DNA from: Pseudomonadota bacterium
GTDB taxonomy: Bacteria > Pseudomonadota > Gammaproteobacteria > Steroidobacterales > Steroidobacteraceae
Assembly: GCA_021820785.1 (NCBI GenBank)
Contig: JAKADE010000192.1
Span: forward strand, 1 to 5,891
Direction of reading: 5' to 3'
Length of the DNA: 5,891 nt
The notes under the pieces are model-generated. The model was not told where the DNA came from. It made no database searches and saw only the letters and a program-made list of their open reading frames with translations. Shown piece by piece: positions 1 to 5,891 of this stretch; within the stretch, counting starts at the first letter, position 1; each line of letters starts with the position of its first letter. Position numbers and translations under genes: made by a program.

Positions 1-960
1 GGGCTCAACCGTCAGGGCGGCGGGATCTCCGCACCTGCGCTCTCGGACAAGGACAAGGAGGACATCCGATTCGCGGTGGAGGAGAGCGTTGATTACATCG
101 CGGTCTCGTTTGCGCGTGATTCGGATGACATCGAGCAGGCCCGTACGCTGGCCCGCCGCGCCGGGCGCGACACGCGCATCGTCGCGAAGGTCGAGCGCCA
201 GGAAGCGATCAGCAATCTCGATGCCATCATCAAGGCGTCCGACGTCGTCATGGTGGCGCGCGGCGACCTCGGCGTGGAGATGGGCTACGCGGAGCTCACC
301 GGGCTGCAGAAGACCATCATTCACAAGACGCGCGCGCAGAATCGTGTGGTGATCACTGCGACGCAGATGATGGAATCGATGATCCAGAGCCCGATTCCGA
401 CCCGCGCCGAGGCCAGCGACGTCGCCAATGCGGTCCTCGACGGCACCGATGCGGTGATGCTGTCAGCCGAAACGGCCGCGGGACGCTACCCGGTGCGTGC
501 CGTGGAGGCGATGGCGCAGATCATCGAGGGCGCGGAGAAGTACCAGGTCTCGCTCGGTAACGAGCGACACCGTACCGAGGGGCAGTTCGGCGACAGCGAG
601 GAAGCGATTGCCATGGCGGTGATGTACGCCGCCAACCACATGAAGGTGCGCGCCATCGTCGCACTCACCGAGTCCGGTTCGACCCCGCTGTGGATGTCGC
701 GCATCCGCTCGGACATTCCGATCTACGCCTTCACCCGTCACGAGTCGACCCGGCGGCGCGTCACCATGTTCCGCGGCGTGTACCCGGTCATCTTCGACGT
801 GACCCGTGCGAAGTCGACCGGTGAGCTGTACGACACGCTGTTCACGCGGCTTCTGGAGCTGAAGCTGGTCGAGCGCAAGGACCTGGTGATTCTCACCAAG
901 GGCGAGCAGTCGGGCGTGCAGGGCGGCACCAACTCGCTGCAGATCCTCGAGGTGGCCTGA
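1..960 (+). CDS. pyk: Pyruvate kinase, PykA-type, C-terminal part (5' end outside window)
   Basis: Pyruvate kinase converts phosphoenolpyruvate and ADP to pyruvate and ATP in the cytoplasm, the last step of glycolysis. The frame is open from base 1 and gives 319 residues, against about 480 for the E. coli enzyme, so roughly the first third (start, N-terminal strand and most of the B domain) lies outside. Numbering from the first visible codon, the active-site signature VAKVERQEAI carries the catalytic Lys63 and the metal-ligand Glu65. ARGDLGVE gives the second metal ligand, Asp89. ATQMMESMI holds the active-site Thr121. A DVANAVLDGTDAVMLSAETA block follows, then the C-terminal alpha/beta domain ending ...SLQILEVA. 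Sequence such as AIAMAVMYAANH resembles E. coli PykA (the AMP-activated form) more than PykF; that assignment is from memory of the families. The stop at 958-960 lies four bases before the patatin gene, so the two are probably cotranscribed. No truncation or frameshift is visible. Confidence 0.97.
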   Translation, partial: GLNRQGGGISAPALSDKDKEDIRFAVEESVDYIAVSFARDSDDIEQARTLARRAGRDTRIVAKVERQEAISNLDAIIKASDVVMVARGDLGVEMGYAELTGLQKTIIHKTRAQNRVVITATQMMESMIQSPIPTRAEASDVANAVLDGTDAVMLSAETAAGRYPVRAVEAMAQIIEGAEKYQVSLGNERHRTEGQFGDSEEAIAMAVMYAANHMKVRAIVALTESGSTPLWMSRIRSDIPIYAFTRHESTRRRVTMFRGVYPVIFDVTRAKSTGELYDTLFTRLLELKLVERKDLVILTKGEQSGVQGGTNSLQILEVA

Positions 961-964
961 GGGC

Positions 965-2176
965 GTGGCGCCGCCGATGGGGTTCGATGCCGACGCGCCG
1001 GCCGCACTGACGGGCGGGGCGCGTCGGCGCCCCGTCGTGGCGCTGGTCCTCACCGGCGGCGGGGCGCGTTCGGCCTACCAGATCGGCGTGCTGCGCGCGC
1101 TGGCGCAGATGCTGCCGCGCTCACGCAATCCCTTTCAGATCATCGTCGGCACTTCAGCCGGCGCGGTGGCCGCGAGCGTGCTCGCGGCGCAGGCGCATGT
1201 CTGGCGGCAGGGTGTGGCGGGACTCGAGCGGGTCTGGGCGAACTTCCGCACCGAACAGGTGTTCTACGTCGACGGACCACACATGGTTCGCTCCGGGCTG
1301 CACTGGATTCTCTCGCTCCTCTCGGGCGGACTGGTGCTCTCGCCGCCGAAATCCGTGCTCGACACCAGCCCGCTGCGCGAGTTGCTCGGCCACGAGGTCG
1401 ATATCAGCGGTATCCGTCGCAGCATCGAGCGCGGTCACCTGCGGGCCTGTGCGCTGTGCGCCACCAGCTACGCCACGGGTGAATCGGTCGCCTTCTTCGA
1501 TGCGGCCCCGCAGGTGGGTGAGTGGTCGCGCGTGCAGCACGTCGGACGGCGCAGCGAGTTGACGCTCGACCACATCATGGCGAGCGTGGCGATCCCGCTG
1601 CTGTTCGCCCCGATGAAGCTCGGCAGCGAATTCTTCGGCGATGGCTCGATGCGCCAACTCAATCCGCTCAGTCCGCCAATCCATCTCGGTGCCGATCGTC
1701 TGCTGATCATCGGGGTGAGTTCCGAGCAGGGCTCGGGTACCGACTCGAGCCGGCCGGCGACCATGCCGACCCCCGGAGAGGTGTTCGGCTTCATGCTCGA
1801 TACGCTGTTCACCGATCAGCTCTACGGGGATCTGGAGCACATCGAGCGCATCAATCAGCTGGTGCGCGCCGCACCGCAGACGCGTGCGGTGCGTCCCATC
1901 GAAACTTTCATGATGGCCCCGAGCGTCGATCCGAGCGACATCGCGGCGCGGCACGTCGCCGACATGCCGCGCGGGCTGCGGGCATTGCTGCGCGTGCTCG
2001 GGGGGCGACCGGAGGTCTCCGGTCATCAGTTGACGAGCTACCTGACGTTCGAAGCGCCGTACACGCGCGCTCTGATCGAATTGGGTTACGAAGATGCGAT
2101 GCAGCTGCGCGAGCAGCTGACGGCCTTCGTGAACGGGGAGCCCGCGGCAGCCGCCGTGGCCGCGCAGTCGGGCTGA
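965..2176 (+). CDS. Patatin-like phospholipase family protein
   Basis: A predicted serine acyl hydrolase of 403 residues that would cleave acyl groups from phospholipids or other lipids; its substrate is unknown. The patatin fold is visible in order: the glycine-rich oxyanion loop TGGGARSAYQIGVLRAL (residues 30-46), the nucleophile elbow VGTSAGA with Ser64 in GxSxG, and the catalytic aspartate Asp226 in FFGDGSM (the family DG[AG] motif, here DGS). Residues from about 270 onward (GEVFGFMLDTLFTDQLYGDLEHIERIN...) form the helical C-terminal extension seen in a proteobacterial patatin subfamily. I see no signal peptide or clear transmembrane segment, so it is probably cytoplasmic or peripherally membrane-bound. 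The GTG at 965 is the first in-frame start; a GAGGTGG about 9 bases upstream, inside the end of pyk, could serve it. An ATG at 977 is the alternative, and homology begins only near residue 22, so the start is uncertain. The four-base gap after pyk suggests translational coupling. The gene ends three bases from the convergent rapZ stop. Confidence 0.9.
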   Translation: MAPPMGFDADAPAALTGGARRRPVVALVLTGGGARSAYQIGVLRALAQMLPRSRNPFQIIVGTSAGAVAASVLAAQAHVWRQGVAGLERVWANFRTEQVFYVDGPHMVRSGLHWILSLLSGGLVLSPPKSVLDTSPLRELLGHEVDISGIRRSIERGHLRACALCATSYATGESVAFFDAAPQVGEWSRVQHVGRRSELTLDHIMASVAIPLLFAPMKLGSEFFGDGSMRQLNPLSPPIHLGADRLLIIGVSSEQGSGTDSSRPATMPTPGEVFGFMLDTLFTDQLYGDLEHIERINQLVRAAPQTRAVRPIETFMMAPSVDPSDIAARHVADMPRGLRALLRVLGGRPEVSGHQLTSYLTFEAPYTRALIELGYEDAMQLREQLTAFVNGEPAAAAVAAQSG

Positions 2177-2230
2177 ATCTCAGCGGCTCTCCGGCCCCGC
2201 TGCCTCGCTGCGCAGCCCGGTATGCCGGGC
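2172..2230. repeat. Inverted repeats at the convergent pyk-patatin / rapZ gene ends
   Basis: Three short inverted repeats sit around and beside the two facing stop codons. GCTGA/TCAGC (2172-2176 with 2180-2184, 3-base loop) is built around both TGA codons. CAGCGG/CCGCTG (2181-2186 with 2197-2202) overlaps it, so the two are mutually exclusive. GCCCGG-TATG-CCGGGC (2215-2230) is a perfect 6-bp stem with a 4-base loop inside the last codons of rapZ. None is followed by a T-run on either strand, so they are not classical intrinsic terminators. In such GC-rich DNA some stems arise by chance. A role in ending or slowing transcription from both sides is inference only. Confidence 0.35.
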
Positions 2231-3064
2231 CCGCACGCGCGGGTGGGTCTCGGCAAAACGCTGGGTGAGACGCTCGACGATGTAGACGGAGCGATGCTGT
2301 CCGCCAGTACAGCCGACTGCCACGGTGAGATAACCTCGGTTGCTCGCCTGGTACTCCGGGATGCGCGCGCTGATGAAGGTGGCGATGTCGTCCACCAGGC
2401 GCGCCACGTCGGAGTGGCGTTCGAGGAAGCTGATGACTTGCGCATCGCGGCCGGTGAGGGCGCGCAGCGTCGGTTCCCAGTAAGGGTTCGGCAGCGAGCG
2501 GGCATCGAACACGAAGTCCGCATCGCCCGGAATCCCGTGCTTGAAACCGAACGACTCGAACGTGACCGACAGCCGGCCGCCGCGCGGCTCGCCGAGCCGT
2601 TCGGCGATCAGGTCGCGCAGCTTGTGCATGCCCATGTGCGAGGTGTCGATCACCAGATCCGCCGCCTGGGCGATCGGGTCCATCAGGCGCCGCTCCAGCG
2701 CGATGGCGGTGCTCAGATCACGGCTGCCGCGACCCATCGGATGCGTGCGGCGCGTCTCGGCGAAGCGGCGCAGCAGCACTTCGTCGGCGGCCGTGAGGAA
2801 AATGACCTCACAGTCGATGCCGCTGCGGCGCAACTCGTCGATCAGCTGCGGCACGATGGCGATTTCCGCGGCACTGTTGCGCGCATCGACGCCGACGGCG
2901 GCCCTTCCGTAGGTCTGCTCCGGACTGCGCACCGCGTGCGCAATGAACGGCTTGAGCAGGGCGGCCGGTATGTTGTCGATGCAGTAGTAGTCCAGGTCCT
3001 CGAGCATGCGCAACGCCACGCTCTTGCCCGAACCGGATAGCCCGCTCAAGACGATGATGCGCAC
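2180..3064 (-). CDS. rapZ: RapZ, RNase adapter / nucleotide-binding protein (YvcJ family)
   Basis: In E. coli RapZ binds the small RNAs GlmY and GlmZ, presents GlmZ to RNase E and so tunes glucosamine-6-phosphate synthase (GlmS) for envelope precursors. Homologues elsewhere bind nucleotides and signalling metabolites. The 294-residue product (E. coli 284) has a Walker A motif GLSGSGKS at residues 8-15, VGVDARN near 58-63, and a Walker-B-like VIDTS at 138-142. The C-terminal RNA/metabolite-binding domain contains SFGFKHGIPGDADFVFDAR (171-189) and GCTGGQHRSVYIVERL (251-266). The start is GTG at 3064, placed by the family N-terminus MRIIVLSG; a GAGGA (3076-3080) lies 11 bases upstream. The gene begins 21 bases after the hpf stop and is the last minus-strand gene in the window. 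The tail after residue 270 (PRVRARHTGLRS...) has several arginines but differs from the basic tail of the E. coli protein, so GlmZ binding cannot be assumed. The family assignment is firm; the regulatory target here is unknown. Confidence 0.96.
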   Translation of the reverse strand: MRIIVLSGLSGSGKSVALRMLEDLDYYCIDNIPAALLKPFIAHAVRSPEQTYGRAAVGVDARNSAAEIAIVPQLIDELRRSGIDCEVIFLTAADEVLLRRFAETRRTHPMGRGSRDLSTAIALERRLMDPIAQAADLVIDTSHMGMHKLRDLIAERLGEPRGGRLSVTFESFGFKHGIPGDADFVFDARSLPNPYWEPTLRALTGRDAQVISFLERHSDVARLVDDIATFISARIPEYQASNRGYLTVAVGCTGGQHRSVYIVERLTQRFAETHPRVRARHTGLRSEAAGPESR

Positions 3065-3085
3065 GGGGTGTGCCGTCCTCGCCGC

Positions 3086-3403
3086 TCAGGCGCGCAACAT
3101 GCGCACCTCGAGCGCATGGTGATCGGTGAGCTTCTCCTTGTGTTTCTTGACGCACCGGTCGAGCTTGTCGGCGAGCAGGTCGATCGCCGCATACATGTTC
3201 TGCTCGGTGGAGTCCGCATGGATCGAGTTGCCGCTCACATGCAGGGTCGCCTCGGCCTTCTGGCGTAACTTCTCCACGCTCAGCACGCAATGCACGTCGA
3301 TGACTTGCTCAAAGTGCCGTTCGATGCGCTCGAGTTTCTTCTCCACGTAGCCACGCAGGGCGGGGGTGATCTCGATGTGGTGACCGGTGACGTTGAGCTG
3401 CAT
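3086..3403 (-). CDS. hpf: Ribosome hibernation promoting factor HPF, short form
   Basis: A small cytoplasmic protein that binds the decoding region of the 30S subunit in stationary phase or stress, blocking mRNA and tRNA sites and promoting inactive ribosome dimers (role known for the HPF/YfiA family). With the start at 3403 it is 105 residues, the length of the short gammaproteobacterial HPF, and lacks the C-terminal dimerisation domain of long HPF. Family features are MQLNVTGHHIEITPALRGYV at the N-terminus, LSVEKLRQKAEATLHVSG (41-58), and the basic helix AAIDLLADKLDRCVKKHKEKL (72-92), expected to contact 16S rRNA. An ATG also occurs at 3409, two codons earlier, but it directly abuts the Shine-Dalgarno AGGAG with no spacing. 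The 3403 ATG has a 6-base spacing and matches the conserved start. It lies 46 bases after the rpoN stop and 21 bases before rapZ, within the same probable operon. Confidence 0.95.
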   Translation of the reverse strand: MQLNVTGHHIEITPALRGYVEKKLERIERHFEQVIDVHCVLSVEKLRQKAEATLHVSGNSIHADSTEQNMYAAIDLLADKLDRCVKKHKEKLTDHHALEVRMLRA

Positions 3404-3409
3404 AGTCAT

Positions 3410-3414
3410 CTCCT
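3410..3414 (-). promoter_or_regulatory. Ribosome binding site of hpf
   Basis: On the minus strand AGGAG is followed by ATGACTATG. The Shine-Dalgarno touches the first ATG (3409) and is six bases from the second (3403), so it decides the start in favour of 3403. It is the clearest Shine-Dalgarno in the minus-strand cluster, which fits a protein needed in quantity to match ribosomes; the quantity argument is inference. Confidence 0.75.
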
Positions 3415-3449
3415 ATCGCGTGGAAAACAGGATAACGATCATCCGTTGT

Positions 3450-4913
3450 TCAGACCGGTGCCGATCCGGAGCGCTTGCGCTCGCCGGAAGAGGGGATGTT
3501 CATCGCTTCGCGGTACTTCGCCACGGTGCGGCGCGCCACCGGAATGCCCTCGGCGGAGAGCAGCTCGGCGATGCGCCCGTCGCTCAGCGGCGCGAGCGGT
3601 TCCTCTTCCCTGACCAGCTTTCTGATCTTGGCACGGATGGCGGTCGAGGAGGTCCCCGAGCCATCCGCACCTTCTATCTGACTGGAAAAGAAGTAGCGAA
3701 GTTCGAAAACTCCGCGCGGGGTGTGCATGTATTTGCCCGAGGTGACGCGCGAGATGGTCGATTCGTGCATCCCGACCGCCTCGGCGATATCCTTGAGGAT
3801 CATCGGGCGCATGTGTTCTTCGCCCTGCTCGAGGAACGAGACCTGTCGCTCCACGATGCAGCGGGCGACCTTGATCAGCGTCTCGTGCCGGATCTCCAGG
3901 CTCTTCAGCAGCCAGCGGGCTTCCTGCAGCTGCGCGCGCAGGCTCGCATGGCTCGCGCTGCGGCCGAGCAGGTTGGCGTAACCGTGGTTGAGGCGCACTC
4001 GCGGCAGCGTTGCGCCGTTGATTTCGACGATCCAGCCGTGGTCGCCGCGGCGCACGAAGACGTCGGGTACGACGTATTGCGGCGCGCTCGTGCTGATTGT
4101 CGCGCCCGGCCGCGGATGGCAGGACCGGACCAGCGCAAGTGCTTCGGCGAGATCCTCCTCGCTGGTGTGCAGTTCGCGCTTCAGTGCCGCCAGGTCGCGT
4201 CCGGCCAGCCGCTCCAGGTGATGGCGCGCAATCGCGACAGCCGTCGCCATCCCGGGGGTGGACTGATCGAGTTGGCGCAGTTGCAGCTCGATGCACTCCC
4301 CGATGCTGCGGGCGCACACCCCGGGCGGATCGAGTGCCTGGACCCGTCCGAGCACCGCTTCGACGTCCTCGCAGGTGCACTGCACGTCGGGCTTGAGAGT
4401 CTCGGCGATGTCCTGGAGCGATTCGATGAGGTAGCCGTCGTCGTTGACCGCATCGACGATGGCACGTGCGATGGCGAGGTCTCGCGGGGCGAGGCGGGCC
4501 AGTTCGATCTGCCAGAGCAGGTATTCCTGCAGGGACTGGCCGGCGGCATCGGCGATGTCCTGCTGGCGGTCGTCGTCCTCACCATTCCAGGCGGACTCCC
4601 CCGATCCCGTCCCCGCGCTGCCCCAGTCCTCATCGAGGACCTCGACCCGTTCCTCAGGTCCCTCCGCGGCCGCCTCGGCCTCCCGGGGCGCCTCAATGGT
4701 CGGCGTGGGGTCGCTCGCTTCGGCGGCGCCGGGCAGTTCGCTCTCGCTCTCGCCTTCGTCCACGGGCTCGAGCATGACATTGGTTTCGAGCAGTTCGCGG
4801 ATATGCGCCTGAAGCTCGAGCGCGGGTAGCTGCAGAAGCCGGATCGCCTGCTGCAGCTGCGGGGTCATGGTCAGTTGCTGACCCAGCTTGAGCTGCAGTG
4901 AGGGTTTTAACAT
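3450..4913 (-). CDS. rpoN: RNA polymerase sigma-54 factor RpoN
   Basis: Sigma-54 directs RNA polymerase to -24/-12 promoters that need an ATP-driven enhancer-binding activator. It controls nitrogen use, motility, and other functions depending on species. The product has 487 residues (E. coli 477). Region I is the glutamine- and leucine-rich MLKPSLQLKLGQQLTMTPQL stretch through about residue 50, which gives activator response. Region II is the acidic linker at about 51-118 (many Glu/Asp). The core-binding region follows (about 120-300), then the DNA-binding part with the helix-turn-helix around DIAEAVGMHESTISRVTSGK (375-394). The RpoN box ARRTVAKYRE at 460-469 reads the -24 element. The start at 4913 is set by the conserved N-terminus. 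The frame stays open 46 codons further upstream, but that stretch is unrelated and runs into lptB. No good Shine-Dalgarno precedes this ATG. An 85-base gap separates it from the lptB stop, in which I see no convincing promoter or terminator. All regions are present, so the factor should be functional. Confidence 0.97.
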   Translation of the reverse strand: MLKPSLQLKLGQQLTMTPQLQQAIRLLQLPALELQAHIRELLETNVMLEPVDEGESESELPGAAEASDPTPTIEAPREAEAAAEGPEERVEVLDEDWGSAGTGSGESAWNGEDDDRQQDIADAAGQSLQEYLLWQIELARLAPRDLAIARAIVDAVNDDGYLIESLQDIAETLKPDVQCTCEDVEAVLGRVQALDPPGVCARSIGECIELQLRQLDQSTPGMATAVAIARHHLERLAGRDLAALKRELHTSEEDLAEALALVRSCHPRPGATISTSAPQYVVPDVFVRRGDHGWIVEINGATLPRVRLNHGYANLLGRSASHASLRAQLQEARWLLKSLEIRHETLIKVARCIVERQVSFLEQGEEHMRPMILKDIAEAVGMHESTISRVTSGKYMHTPRGVFELRYFFSSQIEGADGSGTSSTAIRAKIRKLVREEEPLAPLSDGRIAELLSAEGIPVARRTVAKYREAMNIPSSGERKRSGSAPV

Positions 4914-4998
4914 GGCGGCATGGAGGGCGGTCGCGGCTGTCCTGGGGCTGCGGATGAGGCGGATCGATGCGTCGGCGTCCGGTGCGCCGGCAGACTCC

Positions 4999-5721
4999 TC
5001 ACAAGCGGAACGACTCGCCCAAGTACACCTCACGGACCTGGGGATTGGCAAGGATTTCTTCGGCGTTTCCGGCAGCGATCACAGTTCCCTGATTGACGAT
5101 GTAAGCGCGCGAGCACACTCCCAGCGTTTCGCGTACGTTGTGGTCGGTGATCAGCACCCCGATGCCGCGCTCGGTGAGCTCGCGGATGATGCGCTGGATG
5201 TCGAGCACCGAGAGCGGATCGACGCCGGCGAAGGGCTCATCGAGCAGCATGAAGCGCGGTTCGGCCGCGAGTGCACGCGCGATCTCCACGCGCCGGCGCT
5301 CCCCGCCGGAGAGCGACAGGCCGAGGCTGCGGCGCACATGCCCGATGCGCAGCTCATCGAGCAGCTCCTCGAGGCGCTGCTCGCGGGCGGCGCGGTCGAG
5401 GTCGGCGCGCGTCTCGAGGATCGAGAGCACGTTGCTCTCGACAGACAGGCGGCGGAACACCGAGGCCTCCTGGGGCAGATAGCCCAGGCCGAGCTGTGCG
5501 CGCCGGTGCACCGGCAGGCGGGTGATGTCGCGCTCGCCGAGCTGGATGCTGCCGGCATCGCAGCGGACGAGCCCGACGATCATGTAGAACGCGGTGGTCT
5601 TGCCCGCACCGTTCGGGCCGAGCAGTCCGACCACCTCGCCGCTGGCGACCTCGAGGTCGAGCCCGCGCAGCACCGTGCGCGAGCCGTAGCGTTTCTCAAG
5701 ACCCGTGGCGCGAAGCGACAT
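4999..5721 (-). CDS. lptB: LptB, ATPase of the LPS export ABC transporter
   Basis: LptB is the cytoplasmic ATPase that, with the membrane proteins LptF and LptG and with LptC, extracts lipopolysaccharide from the inner membrane and pushes it along the LptA bridge to LptD/LptE in the outer membrane. The product has 240 residues, the family length (E. coli 241). ABC motifs are complete: Walker [10 protein letters not shown] (35-43), Q-loop Gln84 in [18 protein letters not shown], signature LSGGE (137-141), Walker B FMLLDEP with catalytic Glu162, D-loop GVDP (166-169), and switch His194 in ITDHNV. The sequence around YLPQE and the C-terminus [12 protein letters not shown] are typical of LptB and separate it from amino-acid ABC ATPases. 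The ATG at 5719-5721 shares one base with the lptA stop (TGATG). It has no strong Shine-Dalgarno, so translation is probably coupled to lptA. Confidence 0.97.
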   Translation of the reverse strand: MSLRATGLEKRYGSRTVLRGLDLEVASGEVVGLLGPNGAGKTTAFYMIVGLVRCDAGSIQLGERDITRLPVHRRAQLGLGYLPQEASVFRRLSVESNVLSILETRADLDRAAREQRLEELLDELRIGHVRRSLGLSLSGGERRRVEIARALAAEPRFMLLDEPFAGVDPLSVLDIQRIIRELTERGIGVLITDHNVRETLGVCSRAYIVNQGTVIAAGNAEEILANPQVREVYLGESFRL

Positions 5722-5891
5722 CAGGAGGGCCGTCCGGCGGGCGGGGTCGTCCCCGAAGGGCCGGGCGGCGGCGCGCCGTGCGAGGACTTCTGCGGCGCAA
5801 TGGTGATGTGCACCCGCTCGCCGGAGCCGCTCGAGGTCGCCTGGATCCGCTCCTGGTTGATGTTGTAGAGAATCGACGGTCCGCTGAACTC
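5721..5891 (-). CDS. lptA: LptA, periplasmic LPS transport protein, C-terminal end (5' part outside window)
   Basis: LptA is the periplasmic beta-jellyroll protein that bridges the inner-membrane LptBFGC complex and the outer-membrane LptDE translocon. Reading the minus strand from the right edge gives 56 residues before TGA at 5721-5723. They begin [18 protein letters not shown] and continue [15 protein letters not shown]. This matches the end of the OstA/LptA domain, where a G-P-x-I-x-Y-N strand is followed by a loop and a final R-V-x-x-x-I-x-P strand. After it comes a low-complexity tail of about 23 residues rich in Pro, Gly and Ser ([21 protein letters not shown]), without beta-strand character and probably disordered. 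The position directly before lptB supports the call. The signal peptide and most of the jellyroll are not in the window. LptA is much more likely than LptC given its place beside lptB. Confidence 0.88.
   Translation of the reverse strand, partial: EFSGPSILYNINQERIQATSSGSGERVHITIAPQKSSHGAPPPGPSGTTPPAGRPS

Noticed and set aside
463..1053. 196-codon open frame on the minus strand
   Set aside because: Antisense to the conserved end of pyruvate kinase and the patatin start; composition is that of a shadow.
1621..1680. DGS in place of DG[AG] at the patatin catalytic aspartate as a sign of inactivation
   Set aside because: The aspartate and glycine are present, the serine elbow and oxyanion loop are intact, and as I recall DGS is frequent in this proteobacterial subfamily.
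1154..2026. 290-codon open frame on the minus strand
   Set aside because: Antisense to the patatin gene; His/Arg/Glu-rich translation typical of reverse-strand shadows.
2222..3040. 272-codon open frame on the plus strand
   Set aside because: Antisense to rapZ, with no recognisable motif.
3387..4829. 480-codon open frame on the plus strand
   Set aside because: It is antisense to rpoN, whose sigma-54 motifs are complete. High G+C keeps the opposite strand free of stops, and the translation resembles no family I know.
4914..5051. 46-codon N-terminal extension of RpoN
   Set aside because: The frame is open, but it runs into the lptB coding sequence and precedes the universally conserved region I start MLKPSLQLKLGQQL.
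4888..5868. 326-codon open frame on the plus strand
   Set aside because: Antisense to lptB and lptA, where all ABC ATPase motifs are intact. It is a GC-driven shadow.
1..5891. Mobile elements, CRISPR arrays, tRNA/rRNA genes or an undescribed multi-gene system
   Set aside because: No terminal inverted repeats, transposase or integrase motifs, spaced direct repeats, or RNA-gene signatures were seen. Nearly every base is in a recognised core gene.

Overview
The window is a GC-rich (about two-thirds G+C by eye), fully coding stretch of what looks like a gammaproteobacterial chromosome. The evidence is the minus-strand order lptA-lptB-rpoN-hpf-rapZ, a cluster typical of Gammaproteobacteria, together with a PykA-type pyruvate kinase and a RapZ (YvcJ-family) protein with the usual C-terminal motifs. 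I cannot fix the order or family; a GC-rich lineage outside the Enterobacterales is likely.

Layout. Bases 1-960 (plus strand) hold the C-terminal two thirds of a pyruvate kinase. After four bases comes a 403-residue patatin-like phospholipase (965-2176, plus). Its stop codon faces the rapZ stop with only three bases between them. From there everything is on the minus strand, read from high to low coordinates: the last 56 codons of lptA (running off the right edge), lptB (start overlapping the lptA stop), rpoN (sigma-54), hpf (ribosome hibernation factor) and rapZ. There is no gap over 300 bases; the largest is 85 bases, between lptB and rpoN.

How the genes work together. LptA and LptB belong to the lipopolysaccharide transport bridge (periplasmic carrier and cytoplasmic ATPase). 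RpoN is the alternative sigma factor for enhancer-dependent promoters. HPF dimerises or silences ribosomes in stationary phase, and RapZ is an RNA-binding/nucleotide-binding adaptor that in E. coli controls amino-sugar synthesis and so links back to envelope construction. In E. coli and Pseudomonas the nitrogen-PTS gene ptsN lies between hpf and rapZ; here that slot is 21 bases long and empty.

I found no mobile element, CRISPR array, RNA gene or new defence-like system. The window is mostly conserved core genome. Its unusual points are the missing ptsN, the pyruvate kinase-patatin pairing, and the tightly packed convergent gene ends.
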